A stretch of DNA of 64,000 nucleotides from Nocardioides szechwanensis (lineage in GTDB: Bacteria; Actinomycetota; Actinomycetes; Propionibacteriales; Nocardioidaceae): contig NZ_FNIC01000006.1 of assembly GCF_900103935.1 (NCBI RefSeq), forward strand, positions 62,001-126,000, given 5' to 3'. Positions 55,446 through 63,100 of the stretch are shown here, in pieces; positions within the stretch are counted from its first letter, which is position 1, and each line of letters opens with the position of its first letter. The notes under the pieces were generated by a model. That model was given only the letters and a program-made list of their open reading frames with translations. It was not told the DNA's origin and searched no databases. The position numbers and the translations under genes were made by a program.

Positions 55446-55823
55446 TCAGTCCCTGGTGGTCGCGTGCGCGTCGAACAGATCGGCGTTCTGGACGGGAACG
55501 ACGCAGAAGACCAGGCCGCCGGGATCGGTGAGGATCGTGTAGCCGTCCCGCTGCTCGAGGAAGCGGGCGCCGAGGTCGACGACTCGGGCCACCTCCGCGG
55601 CGACGTCGTCGGTCTCGATGTCGAGGTGGACGCGCGGGGTGCCGGAGTCGAGACGCTGGACGTCGAGGCCGAGGCCACCGGCGCTGCCGATGGCGACGTA
55701 TTGGTCATCGTCCTGCTCTGGCTTCGGGGTGACGCCCTGGACGCCGGCCCAGAAGGTGACAGCGTCGTCGAACGACGATGCGGGGTGGTCGATCAGGACC
55801 ACGCCGATGTGGGAGCGGCGCAT
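55446..55823 (-). CDS. VOC-family (glyoxalase-like) protein 1
   Basis: 125 residues. A VOC fold is seen from IGVVLIDHPASSFDDAVTFWAGV, then VHLDIETDDVAAEVARVVDLGARFL and the ILTDPGGLVFCVVPVQ strand. The metal or ligand set cannot be read. Its ATG overlaps the stop of VOC protein 2 (ATGA), so the two form an operon. It converges on the PASTA gene with four bases between stops. Likely a resistance or dioxygenase-like protein; unproven. Confidence 0.8.
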   Translation of the reverse strand: MRRSHIGVVLIDHPASSFDDAVTFWAGVQGVTPKPEQDDDQYVAIGSAGGLGLDVQRLDSGTPRVHLDIETDDVAAEVARVVDLGARFLEQRDGYTILTDPGGLVFCVVPVQNADLFDAHATTRD

Positions 55824-56281
55824 CAGCGTCGGTCGTCCGTGTCGAAGCCGTCGAGCTCGGCCCGCTGGTCGGCCGCCACGGTCTCCTGGAACACCGTGAT
55901 CTGCAGGCCGGCGGGGGCGTCGAGACGGGAGTTGAGGGACTTCCAGGGCGTCAGGATCGGCGGCGCGACCAGCCGGGCGCCGGCATCGGTGAGGTCCTCG
56001 GTCACGCCTGCGGAGTCGCCCACCTCGAAGGCGAGCCGAATGCGGGGGCTCTGCTCCGTCACGCCCTCGACCCGGTCGATCGTCTCCTTGTGCGCCGGGC
56101 TCGCGATCTCGAGTGTCGCCCGGCCGGCGTCGAGGATCGCAACACGGTCATCGCCGCCTTCTGCGAACGCAGCGAGCTCGCCCATGCCGAGCACGTCGCG
56201 GTAGAAGGTCACGGCCGCGTCGTAGTCGTCGGCTTCGACGATCACTCGCAGCTGTCGGACACGGGAGGGTTCGGTGGTCAT
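55823..56281 (-). CDS. VOC-family (glyoxalase-like) protein 2
   Basis: 152 residues. LRVIVEADDYDAAVTFYRDVLGM opens the first module, and IRLAFEVGDSAGVTEDLTDAGARLVAPPILTPWKSLNSRLDAPAGLQITVFQ closes the second. Acts probably as a dimer on a small molecule; no substrate clue. It overlaps the next VOC gene and begins 64 nt beyond the end of the FGGY kinase gene. Confidence 0.82.
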   Translation of the reverse strand: MTTEPSRVRQLRVIVEADDYDAAVTFYRDVLGMGELAAFAEGGDDRVAILDAGRATLEIASPAHKETIDRVEGVTEQSPRIRLAFEVGDSAGVTEDLTDAGARLVAPPILTPWKSLNSRLDAPAGLQITVFQETVAADQRAELDGFDTDDRR

Positions 56282-56298
56282 AGCCCGTCAACTCTGTC

Positions 56299-56339
56299 GC
56301 GCCTCCGGATCTTCCCGCCGGACTCCGGACTCGAGGCGC
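56299..56339 (-). terminator. Candidate terminator after the catabolic operon
   Basis: Arms GCGCCTC (56299-56305) and GAGGCGC (56333-56339) pair over seven bases, with an inner CGGA/TCCG pairing. It begins just seven nt after the stop of the FGGY kinase gene. No T-run, so a weak candidate. Confidence 0.4.
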
Positions 56340-56345
56340 CCGTCG

Positions 56346-57767
56346 TCAGCTACTCAACGGCGCCATGCGGTGGAAGAGGGGGTCGGTGAACTCCGTCAGG
56401 TCCTGGTAGACGGCGACAACCTCGTCGTAGCGTCGTCGCGAGGCGCCGTCGGGTTCGAAGACCTGCCCCGGACGGGTCATCGCCCTGACTGCCGTCTCGA
56501 AGTCGGGGTACGTGCCGTGTCCCACGGCGGCGCAGACCGCTGCCCCGAGCCCGGCAGCGTCGGCGACCGCGGCGCGCTCCACCGGTCGGTCGTAGACGTC
56601 TGCCGCGATCTGGGTCAGCAGGTCGGACCGGGCGCCGCCGCCGGACACCACCAGCCCTTGCGCCGGAAGGCCGAGCGCGGTCTCCATGGCCTCCGTGTGA
56701 CCACGCATGGTGATCACGATCCCCTCGAGGATGGAGCGGTAGAGGTGGGGTGCGCCATGCGAGCCGTCGAGTCCCAGGATCGCGCCGCGACGGTGCGGTG
56801 CATGTCCGGGGGCGAGCCAGTCCGGGACCGTCAGCAGTCCCCCGCACCCCGGCGGCACGTCCCGGGCTGCTTCCTCCAGCCAGCGCTGGACGGCCTGCGG
56901 GTCGACCAGGTCCGGTACGGCGGCGCTCACGAGCTGCCGCAGCCACGACACCGTCCACATGCCACGGCGGATGCCGCCGCTCTCGTAGAGGTAGCGACCC
57001 GGTACGGCGGCGGCGTTGACCCAGTAGCGGTCGTCGTCCGCCGCCAGGGACTCCCCCACGGTCATCGACGCGATATACGTGCCCAGCGAGAGCAGGACCG
57101 ATCCGCTGGCGAGCAGCCCCGAGCCGAGGGCCTCGACGGCCTTGTCGTTGGCGGTCGCGTAGACCGGCAGCCCGCAGGGGATCCCGGTCTGCTGCGAGGC
57201 CTCGGGAGTCACCCGGCCCAGCAGCCCGCCGGGGTCGACCAGCTCGGGGAGGAGGTCGACCGGCATGCCCGTCCGGTCCGTCTGGGCAGGGTCCGTCGAC
57301 CACGCCCGGGTCACCGGATCGATGGGCCACATGCCTTGGTAGCTCGCCGCGCTGTCGCGCCGCTCGCCGGTCAGCCGGACGGACAGGTGTCCGCCGGCGC
57401 TCGCGACGAGAGCGACCTCGGGGGCGATGGCGCGCAGCGGCTGCGAGACGCGGGCGTCCATCCAGCTCAGCACCGGCTCGGTCAGGCGCCCGTCGGCGTC
57501 CATCAGGGCCCGGCAGAACCTGATGCCGCACAGCCCCACCGCGACGATGTCGTCGACGTTGCCGGCGAAGTCGGCCACGGCCCGGCGTGCCGCCAGGACC
57601 AACGTGTCCCACAGGTCGTCACCGGGGTGCACCGCTCGGCCGTGCGGACCGAGCTCGTAGGGCTTCAACGCGACCTGGGCGGTCGCGTGGACGACCCCGA
57701 CCTCGTCGATGACCGAGACCTTCGTGCTCTGCGAGCCGCCGTCGACGGCGAGGAAGTAGTCGCTCAC
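56346..57767 (-). CDS. FGGY-family carbohydrate kinase
   Basis: 473 residues from a GTG that overlaps the FAD oxidase stop (GTGA). The N-terminal ATP motif is LAVDGGSQSTKVSVID, and a second domain has GTYIASM and VVSGGGARSDLLTQIAADV, typical of the family. FGGY members phosphorylate sugars or polyols such as xylulose, glycerol, erythritol and ribulose; the specific substrate is unclear. As the last gene of the operon it could phosphorylate the product made by the upstream oxidoreductases. Confidence 0.88.
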   Translation of the reverse strand: MSDYFLAVDGGSQSTKVSVIDEVGVVHATAQVALKPYELGPHGRAVHPGDDLWDTLVLAARRAVADFAGNVDDIVAVGLCGIRFCRALMDADGRLTEPVLSWMDARVSQPLRAIAPEVALVASAGGHLSVRLTGERRDSAASYQGMWPIDPVTRAWSTDPAQTDRTGMPVDLLPELVDPGGLLGRVTPEASQQTGIPCGLPVYATANDKAVEALGSGLLASGSVLLSLGTYIASMTVGESLAADDDRYWVNAAAVPGRYLYESGGIRRGMWTVSWLRQLVSAAVPDLVDPQAVQRWLEEAARDVPPGCGGLLTVPDWLAPGHAPHRRGAILGLDGSHGAPHLYRSILEGIVITMRGHTEAMETALGLPAQGLVVSGGGARSDLLTQIAADVYDRPVERAAVADAAGLGAAVCAAVGHGTYPDFETAVRAMTRPGQVFEPDGASRRRYDEVVAVYQDLTEFTDPLFHRMAPLSS

Positions 57768-59263
57768 GGCACGCCGGTCTGCGCCAGCACGGCTCGCCCT
57801 TCGGCGTCGATCGGGTAGACCGAGCCCGGGTTCATGACGTTGTCGGGGTCGAAGGCGCGCTTGAGGCCGGCCAGGAGGAAGTAGGCGCTGCCGTGCTCCT
57901 CCTGGACCCACGGCGTGCGGTACTTGCCGACCCCGTGGTGGTGCACCATCGAGCCCCCCAGCCGCAGCGCCTCCTCCACGATGATCGCGTTCAGGGGCTG
58001 GTGGTAGACGTCGATCTCCTCCCGCGGCTCGCACGCGATGCGGTAGTCGTAGACGAAGTAGAGGTTGGTGCCGGTCTGGTAGGAGTGCGAGGAGTGCGCG
58101 CCGAGAAGCGTCAGGTCCGCGGCCCGGGCGAACGTCGTACGGATGCGATGCATGACGGCGTCGTAGAGCTCGGCGGTCCGCGACCAGTCCACCGACACCT
58201 CGGTGGTGTAGCCGAGGTGCGAGGTCTCGAGCATGGAGCGCTTCTCGGCCTCGATCTTGTCCGCACCCCAGTTGAGGCCCTCGAACCAGGCGCGGATGTC
58301 CTCCTCGGGCACGCGCTCGTGCCCCACAGATGCCGCCATCGCCTCGATGGCCTGGGCAGTCGCGGCCACCAGCGGCGCGGGTCCCTCAGCACTCAGTATG
58401 ACGAGGTTCTGGTCCATCGGGTGGTCCGGGAAGTGCTGCCGGGCGTCCTCGGGCGAGTACAGGCGAGCCACCGACGGCCGGTAGCCCGCGGTCACGATCT
58501 CTCGCAGCATGCCGACGCCGTCCGCGAAGACAGGGACGTGGAAACCGAAGTAGCGGGCTGTGTCGGGGTACCAGCGGAACACCTTGAGGGTCACCTCGGT
58601 GACGAACGCCAGCGCCCCCTCGTTTCCGATCACGACGTGCCGGATGTCAGGTCCCGCCGCACGGCGCGGCACATTCTTGATCCGGGTGACGACCCCGCCG
58701 GGGAAGACCGCCTCGAGGCCGACCACCATGTCCTCGATCGCCCCGTAGAGCGTGGAGAACTGGCCGATCGAGCGGGTCGCGACCAGGCCGCCGAGCTGGG
58801 CGATCGGCTTGGACTGGGGCGAGTGCCCGGTGGTGAGGCCCTGGGCCCGCAGCGTGTCCTCCAGCAGCTGAAGGGGCACCCCGCACTGGGCAGTGACCAT
58901 CATGTTGTCGGCGTCGACATGGAGGATCTGGTCCATCCGCGACCCGTCGACCACAAGGGTGTCCTCGACGACCGTCTCCAACCCGCCCTCGGTGCTCGTG
59001 CCACCGGTGCGCGCGACTACGGCGATGCGCTCACGCTGTGCCAGGTCGAGCAGACGGGCGACCTCATCGGTCGAGGTGGGGTAGGCCACGGCGGCGGGGA
59101 ACGGTCCGTCGTACACGCCGTGGACGGCGGAGTACTTGCGAAAGCGGTCGACGCTGCTCTCGCGCAGGTGCGCCTCGTCAGTGTTCACCTGCGCGGCACC
59201 GAGCAGGTCGGTCACCGCCTCGACGATGGCCGGGCGGCTCAGGGTGGAGCGAGAGGTGACCAT
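57764..59263 (-). CDS. FAD-dependent oxidase of the alkylglycerone-phosphate synthase type
   Basis: 499 residues from an ATG with GGAAGG. The FAD_binding_4 part is VAYPTSTDEVARLLDLAQRE...VVARTGGTSTEGG, and the C-terminal FAD-oxidase domain has the SMVHHHGVGKYRTPW signature found in alkyldihydroxyacetone-phosphate synthase and its bacterial relatives. The true bacterial members are often D-2-hydroxy-acid or glycerol-like oxidases, so substrate is uncertain. It is coupled to the kinase downstream. Confidence 0.87.
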   Translation of the reverse strand: MVTSRSTLSRPAIVEAVTDLLGAAQVNTDEAHLRESSVDRFRKYSAVHGVYDGPFPAAVAYPTSTDEVARLLDLAQRERIAVVARTGGTSTEGGLETVVEDTLVVDGSRMDQILHVDADNMMVTAQCGVPLQLLEDTLRAQGLTTGHSPQSKPIAQLGGLVATRSIGQFSTLYGAIEDMVVGLEAVFPGGVVTRIKNVPRRAAGPDIRHVVIGNEGALAFVTEVTLKVFRWYPDTARYFGFHVPVFADGVGMLREIVTAGYRPSVARLYSPEDARQHFPDHPMDQNLVILSAEGPAPLVAATAQAIEAMAASVGHERVPEEDIRAWFEGLNWGADKIEAEKRSMLETSHLGYTTEVSVDWSRTAELYDAVMHRIRTTFARAADLTLLGAHSSHSYQTGTNLYFVYDYRIACEPREEIDVYHQPLNAIIVEEALRLGGSMVHHHGVGKYRTPWVQEEHGSAYFLLAGLKRAFDPDNVMNPGSVYPIDAEGRAVLAQTGVP

Positions 59264-59310
59264 GAGGGTCCTTCCGGGAGGAATGGGTGAGGGTGGTCGC
59301 GGACGGCGGG

Positions 59311-60087
59311 TCAACGCACGAGATAGCCGCCGTCGACGACGATCACGTGGCCGTTGACGTAGTCGGACGCCCGGGAGGCGAGGAAGACCGTGGCTCCCAT
59401 GAGGTCGGCCGGGTCGCCCCAGCGGCCGGCCGGGATGTGCTCGACGATGCGACGGTTGGTCTCGTCGTCGTCCCGGGTGGCGGTGGTGATGGCAGTCGCG
59501 AAGTAGCCCGGTGCGATCGCGTTGACCTGGACGTTGTGCTCGGCGAGCTCGTCGCAGTAGGCCTTGGTGAAGCCGACGATGCCGGCCTTGGTGGCGGCGT
59601 ACGCCGGAGACTGCCGGCCTCCGAGGAACGAGAACAGGGAGGCGACGTTGATGATCTTGCCGCCGCCCTGACGCACCATCTCGCGGCCGGCCGCGTGGGC
59701 GATCTCGAAGGCGGCCGTCAGGTTGACCGCGACCATCGGGTCCCACAGCGTCCGGTCGAAGTCCGCGACCTCGGCCAGGAGGCAGATGCCCGCCGAGTTG
59801 ACGAGGATGTCGACCCCGCCGAGTGAGGCCACACACCGGTCGACAACCTCCCCCGGCACTCCCGGTTGGGTGATGTCTGCGGACATGAACGCGTAGCGGC
59901 GGCCATGCTCGGTGACCAGCTTCTCGGTCTCGCCACCGTCGTCGGCGATGCTCGGCACGAAGACGTCCGCCCCGGCGGCGGCGAGGGCGACCGAGAAGGC
60001 TCGTCCCAGGCCCGTGTTGCCGCCGGTGACGATGGCGCGTCTCCCCGCCAGGGAGAAGAGCTCGAGGCTGAAGTCGGCGAGGCTCAT
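59311..60087 (-). CDS. SDR-family oxidoreductase (2-deoxy-D-gluconate 3-dehydrogenase-like)
   Basis: 258 residues. The cofactor loop TGGNTGLGRAF, NSAG, and the catalytic YAATK (with an upstream Ser in INVASLFSFLGG) are intact. FSLAGRRAIVTGGNTGLG resembles KduD-type dehydrogenases of sugar acid catabolism. Its ATG overlaps the aldehyde dehydrogenase stop (ATGA). Likely NAD(H)-dependent oxidation of a hydroxyl group in the pathway compound. Confidence 0.87.
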   Translation of the reverse strand: MSLADFSLELFSLAGRRAIVTGGNTGLGRAFSVALAAAGADVFVPSIADDGGETEKLVTEHGRRYAFMSADITQPGVPGEVVDRCVASLGGVDILVNSAGICLLAEVADFDRTLWDPMVAVNLTAAFEIAHAAGREMVRQGGGKIINVASLFSFLGGRQSPAYAATKAGIVGFTKAYCDELAEHNVQVNAIAPGYFATAITTATRDDDETNRRIVEHIPAGRWGDPADLMGATVFLASRASDYVNGHVIVVDGGYLVR

Positions 60088-61574
60088 CAGCTCACTGCCT
60101 CGGTGGCAAATGGGTCTCGGATGCCGACGTAGACCGTCTCGAGATACTCCTCGATGCCTTCAGCGCCACCCTCGCGACCGAGGCCGGAGGCCTTGACCCC
60201 CCCGAAGGGAGCCGCCGGGTTGGAGACCACTCCGGTGTTGATGCCAAGCATCCCCGACTCCAGCTGCTCGGAGAGCCGCAGCGCGCGGTCGATGTCACGG
60301 GTGAAGACGAACGCGACCAGGCCGTACTCCGAGCTGTTGGCCACGCGCACCGCCTCGGCGTCGTCGTCGAACACCATGACCGGCGCCACGGGGCCGAAGA
60401 TCTCCTGCTGCACGATCTCCATGGCCGGGGTGACGCCCGTGAGGACCGTCGGCGGGTAGAAGTAGCCCGGGCCCTCGGGCACCGTCCCTCCAGTGAGGAG
60501 CGAAGCGCCGGCGGCGACGGCGCCGTCCACGAGAGCCGAGACCTTGCGCCGCGACCGCTCGTCGATGAGCGGGCCCAGGGTCGTCCCCGGCTCGGATCCC
60601 GGCCCGAGGACGAACGCGCTCATGCGGGCTGCGAACAGCTCGCTGAACTCTGCCGCCACGGAACGGTGCACGAGGATGCGGTTGGCGGCGACGCACGCCT
60701 CGCCGCCGTTGCGCATCTTGGCCAGGAGCGCGCCCTCGACCGCCGCCTCGACGTCTGCGTCGGCACACACGAGGAACGGAGCGTTGCCGCCCAGCTCCAT
60801 CGAGACGCGCAGCAGCTGTTCGGAGGCGGCCGCCATGAGGCGGCGCCCGACGGGGGTGGACCCGGTGAACGAGAGCTTGCGGAGCCTTCGGTCGCCGAGC
60901 AGTGGGCTACTCACCGCGGCGGGGTCGGTGGTGGTGACGACGTTGAGCACACCACGGGGCAGGCCGGCCTCGGTCATCACCTCGGTCAACAGCAGGGAGG
61001 TCAGCGGAGTGAGGTCGGCCGGCTTGAGGATCATCGTGCAGCCAGCGGCGACCGCCGGCGCGATCTTGCGGGTCGCCATCGCGATCGGGAAGTTCCACGG
61101 GGTGATCAGCAGGCACGGGCCGACCGGGCGCTTGCGCACCAACAGCCGGTTGGCTCCGTCAGGTGCCGTGGCGTAGCGCCCGGAGATCCGCGGCGCCTCC
61201 TCGCTGAACCAGCGCAGGAACTCCGCGCCGTACGCCACCTCGGCGCGGCTCTCGGCGAGCGGCTTGCCCATCTCCAGCGTGATCAGGCGGGCGAAGTCCT
61301 CGGCTCGAGCGGTCACCAGCTCGAAGGCACGGCGCAGGATCTCGGCCCGGGCCCGCGGGGCGGTGCGGCCCCAGGACGCCTGCGCCCGGTCGGCCGCGTC
61401 GAGGCAGGCGAGTCCGTCTGCGGCGGAACCGTCAGCCACTGCGAGCAGAGTCGCGCCCGTGGCCGGATCGGTCACGTCGAACTGTCGTCCGCCCTCGGCC
61501 GGCACCCACGCGCCGTCGACGTACAGGCTGGTGGGCACCGAGGCAAGCAGCTGGTCGTCGGTCACGGCGCTCAT
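60087..61574 (-). CDS. Aldehyde dehydrogenase (succinate-semialdehyde dehydrogenase-like)
   Basis: 495 residues. WNFPIAMATRKIAPA, FTGSTPVGRRL, the general base in SMELGGNAPFLV, and the catalytic Cys (about 294) in NGGEACVAANR are present. The closest known group by motif is NAD(P)-dependent succinate-semialdehyde dehydrogenase (GabD), but in this context another aldehyde is likely. The ATG at 61574 overlaps the reductase stop; the longer frame upstream is read-through and excluded. Confidence 0.9.
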   Translation of the reverse strand: MSAVTDDQLLASVPTSLYVDGAWVPAEGGRQFDVTDPATGATLLAVADGSAADGLACLDAADRAQASWGRTAPRARAEILRRAFELVTARAEDFARLITLEMGKPLAESRAEVAYGAEFLRWFSEEAPRISGRYATAPDGANRLLVRKRPVGPCLLITPWNFPIAMATRKIAPAVAAGCTMILKPADLTPLTSLLLTEVMTEAGLPRGVLNVVTTTDPAAVSSPLLGDRRLRKLSFTGSTPVGRRLMAAASEQLLRVSMELGGNAPFLVCADADVEAAVEGALLAKMRNGGEACVAANRILVHRSVAAEFSELFAARMSAFVLGPGSEPGTTLGPLIDERSRRKVSALVDGAVAAGASLLTGGTVPEGPGYFYPPTVLTGVTPAMEIVQQEIFGPVAPVMVFDDDAEAVRVANSSEYGLVAFVFTRDIDRALRLSEQLESGMLGINTGVVSNPAAPFGGVKASGLGREGGAEGIEEYLETVYVGIRDPFATEAVS

Positions 61575-62524
61575 GCGTGCGCCACCTCCTCCAGAGTTTC
61601 GGGGGTCGACACGGTGAGGCGCAACGGATGTCCGAGGAGGTCCTCGTAAAGCTGGAACGGCGTCATCTCGCCGGCCTGGTCGCCGTAGGAGGCGCGGGCC
61701 CGCCGGTAGACCTGCCCCACGAGCGCGGACAGCTCGACCGGTACGCCGACGGCGGCGGCGAGGTCGGTGGCCAGGCCCAGATCCTTGCAGGCCAGGGCGA
61801 TCGCGAAACCCTCGTCGTAGTCGCTGTGCTCGAGGATGGAGAGTACGTCGCGCTCGAGGAAGTTGCTGTTGGCAGGGCTCGCGATGAGGGCGCTGCGCAG
61901 CACGTCGAGGCGGACGCCCGCCTTCACACCGACCGCCAGCACCTCGGCGGTCGCCACGAGGTGGGAGAACCACAGCTGGTTGATCATGAGCTTGGCGGCG
62001 TACCCGGCCCCGTGGGAGCCGACGTGCAGGATCCGGTCGGGGTCCCCCATCGCCTCGAGGACCGGGCGCCAGCGCTCCACCTCCTCGGCGTCACCGCCGA
62101 CGAAGATCTGCAGGCGCCCAGACGCCGCGCCGACCGCCATCCCGCTGACAGGGGCATCGAGGACGACGATGCCTCGGCCGGCGGTACGACGACGGACGTC
62201 GTCGGCCACCGCCGGCACCGAGGTGGACATGTCGATCCAGGTCCCGCCGTCGCGCAGCCCGGCGAGGATCCCGTCGGGACCGTTCACGACCTCGCTCACG
62301 ATGGCCGGGGTGGGCAGCATGGTGATCACGGCGTCGGAGGCCGCCGCGACCGCTGCCGGCGAGGCGCCGACCTCGGCACCCAAGGCGGCGTACTCCTCGA
62401 GGACCTCGGTCCGGGTGTCGTGGACCACGAGGGGGAACCCAGCCCGGAGCAGGTTGCGGGTCATCCCCGAGCCCATGCTCCCCAAGCCGATGAACCCGAT
62501 CCTCGGGGGTGTGGTGAGCTGCAT
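61571..62524 (-). CDS. NAD(P)-dependent 3-hydroxyisobutyrate dehydrogenase-family protein
   Basis: 317 residues. Rossmann loop IGFIGLGSMGSGM, substrate loop DAPVSGMAVGAASGRL, catalytic Lys in HGAGYAAKLMINQLWF, and the C-terminal helical CKDLGLATDLA. This is the beta-hydroxyacid dehydrogenase family (hydroxyisobutyrate, tartronate semialdehyde, glyoxylate and similar). Reduces or oxidises a small hydroxy acid of the pathway. It follows the Fae-like gene by 63 nt. Confidence 0.9.
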   Translation of the reverse strand: MQLTTPPRIGFIGLGSMGSGMTRNLLRAGFPLVVHDTRTEVLEEYAALGAEVGASPAAVAAASDAVITMLPTPAIVSEVVNGPDGILAGLRDGGTWIDMSTSVPAVADDVRRRTAGRGIVVLDAPVSGMAVGAASGRLQIFVGGDAEEVERWRPVLEAMGDPDRILHVGSHGAGYAAKLMINQLWFSHLVATAEVLAVGVKAGVRLDVLRSALIASPANSNFLERDVLSILEHSDYDEGFAIALACKDLGLATDLAAAVGVPVELSALVGQVYRRARASYGDQAGEMTPFQLYEDLLGHPLRLTVSTPETLEEVAHA

Positions 62525-62587
62525 AGCGACGGTGTTTTCCTCACAGGTTGCCGGGCTTGTGGCCCGGGAGTCGGCGGCGGGCCTGGG

Positions 62588-63100
62588 TCAGGCGCTGGGG
62601 GTATAGAAGGGGTTGCGCACCTGGTCGCGGGCCGCGAGGACGTCCTCACGGGACGGGAGCGACCGGGCCCCGTTGGTCAGCGCGGCCAGCGTGGCCTCGC
62701 GGTTGTTGCGGTAGACCTCGTCGGCGTCGTCGGCGGCCGGGTTGACCCAGACCGCGACGATGAGTGCTGTGGTGTCGAGCTTGGCGGCGGTGATGACGTC
62801 GTCGGCGACGGCGTCCGCCACTCCACCGGCGACGCCGGCCTGCGCGGGGCCCCAGATCATGACGCCGTGGTCGTCACCCACCGGTGCCGCCTTCGTGACG
62901 AACAGCGTCATCGGCTTGACCGGCAGCCCTGGCTGGAGCACCGCCATGAAGGGTACGTGCCCTGCGGAGGGGGTGGCGAGGGCCGTCGCCCAGGCCGTCC
63001 CGACCGGTCCGTCGCGCTCGCCCAGGACGGTATTGACGTGGGCGGCGTTGGGGCCGGAGCCGATGAACGACTCCCCGATCTGGACGCCGAGCTCACTCAT
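62588..63100 (-). CDS. Formaldehyde-activating enzyme (Fae) homologue
   Basis: 170 residues from an ATG at 63100. Fae motifs are clear: IGESFIGSGPNAAHVNTVLG (with the catalytic-position His21), RDGPVGTAWATALATPSAGH, VLQPGLPVKPMTLFVTKA and WGPAQAGVAGGVADAVADDV. Fae condenses formaldehyde with tetrahydromethanopterin in methylotrophs and archaea. Actinobacteria lack that cofactor as far as is known, so either another carrier is used or the protein has another role. It sits between a betaine-type binding protein (8-nt overlap) and the oxidoreductases. Confidence 0.88.
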   Translation of the reverse strand: MSELGVQIGESFIGSGPNAAHVNTVLGERDGPVGTAWATALATPSAGHVPFMAVLQPGLPVKPMTLFVTKAAPVGDDHGVMIWGPAQAGVAGGVADAVADDVITAAKLDTTALIVAVWVNPAADDADEVYRNNREATLAALTNGARSLPSREDVLAARDQVRNPFYTPSA

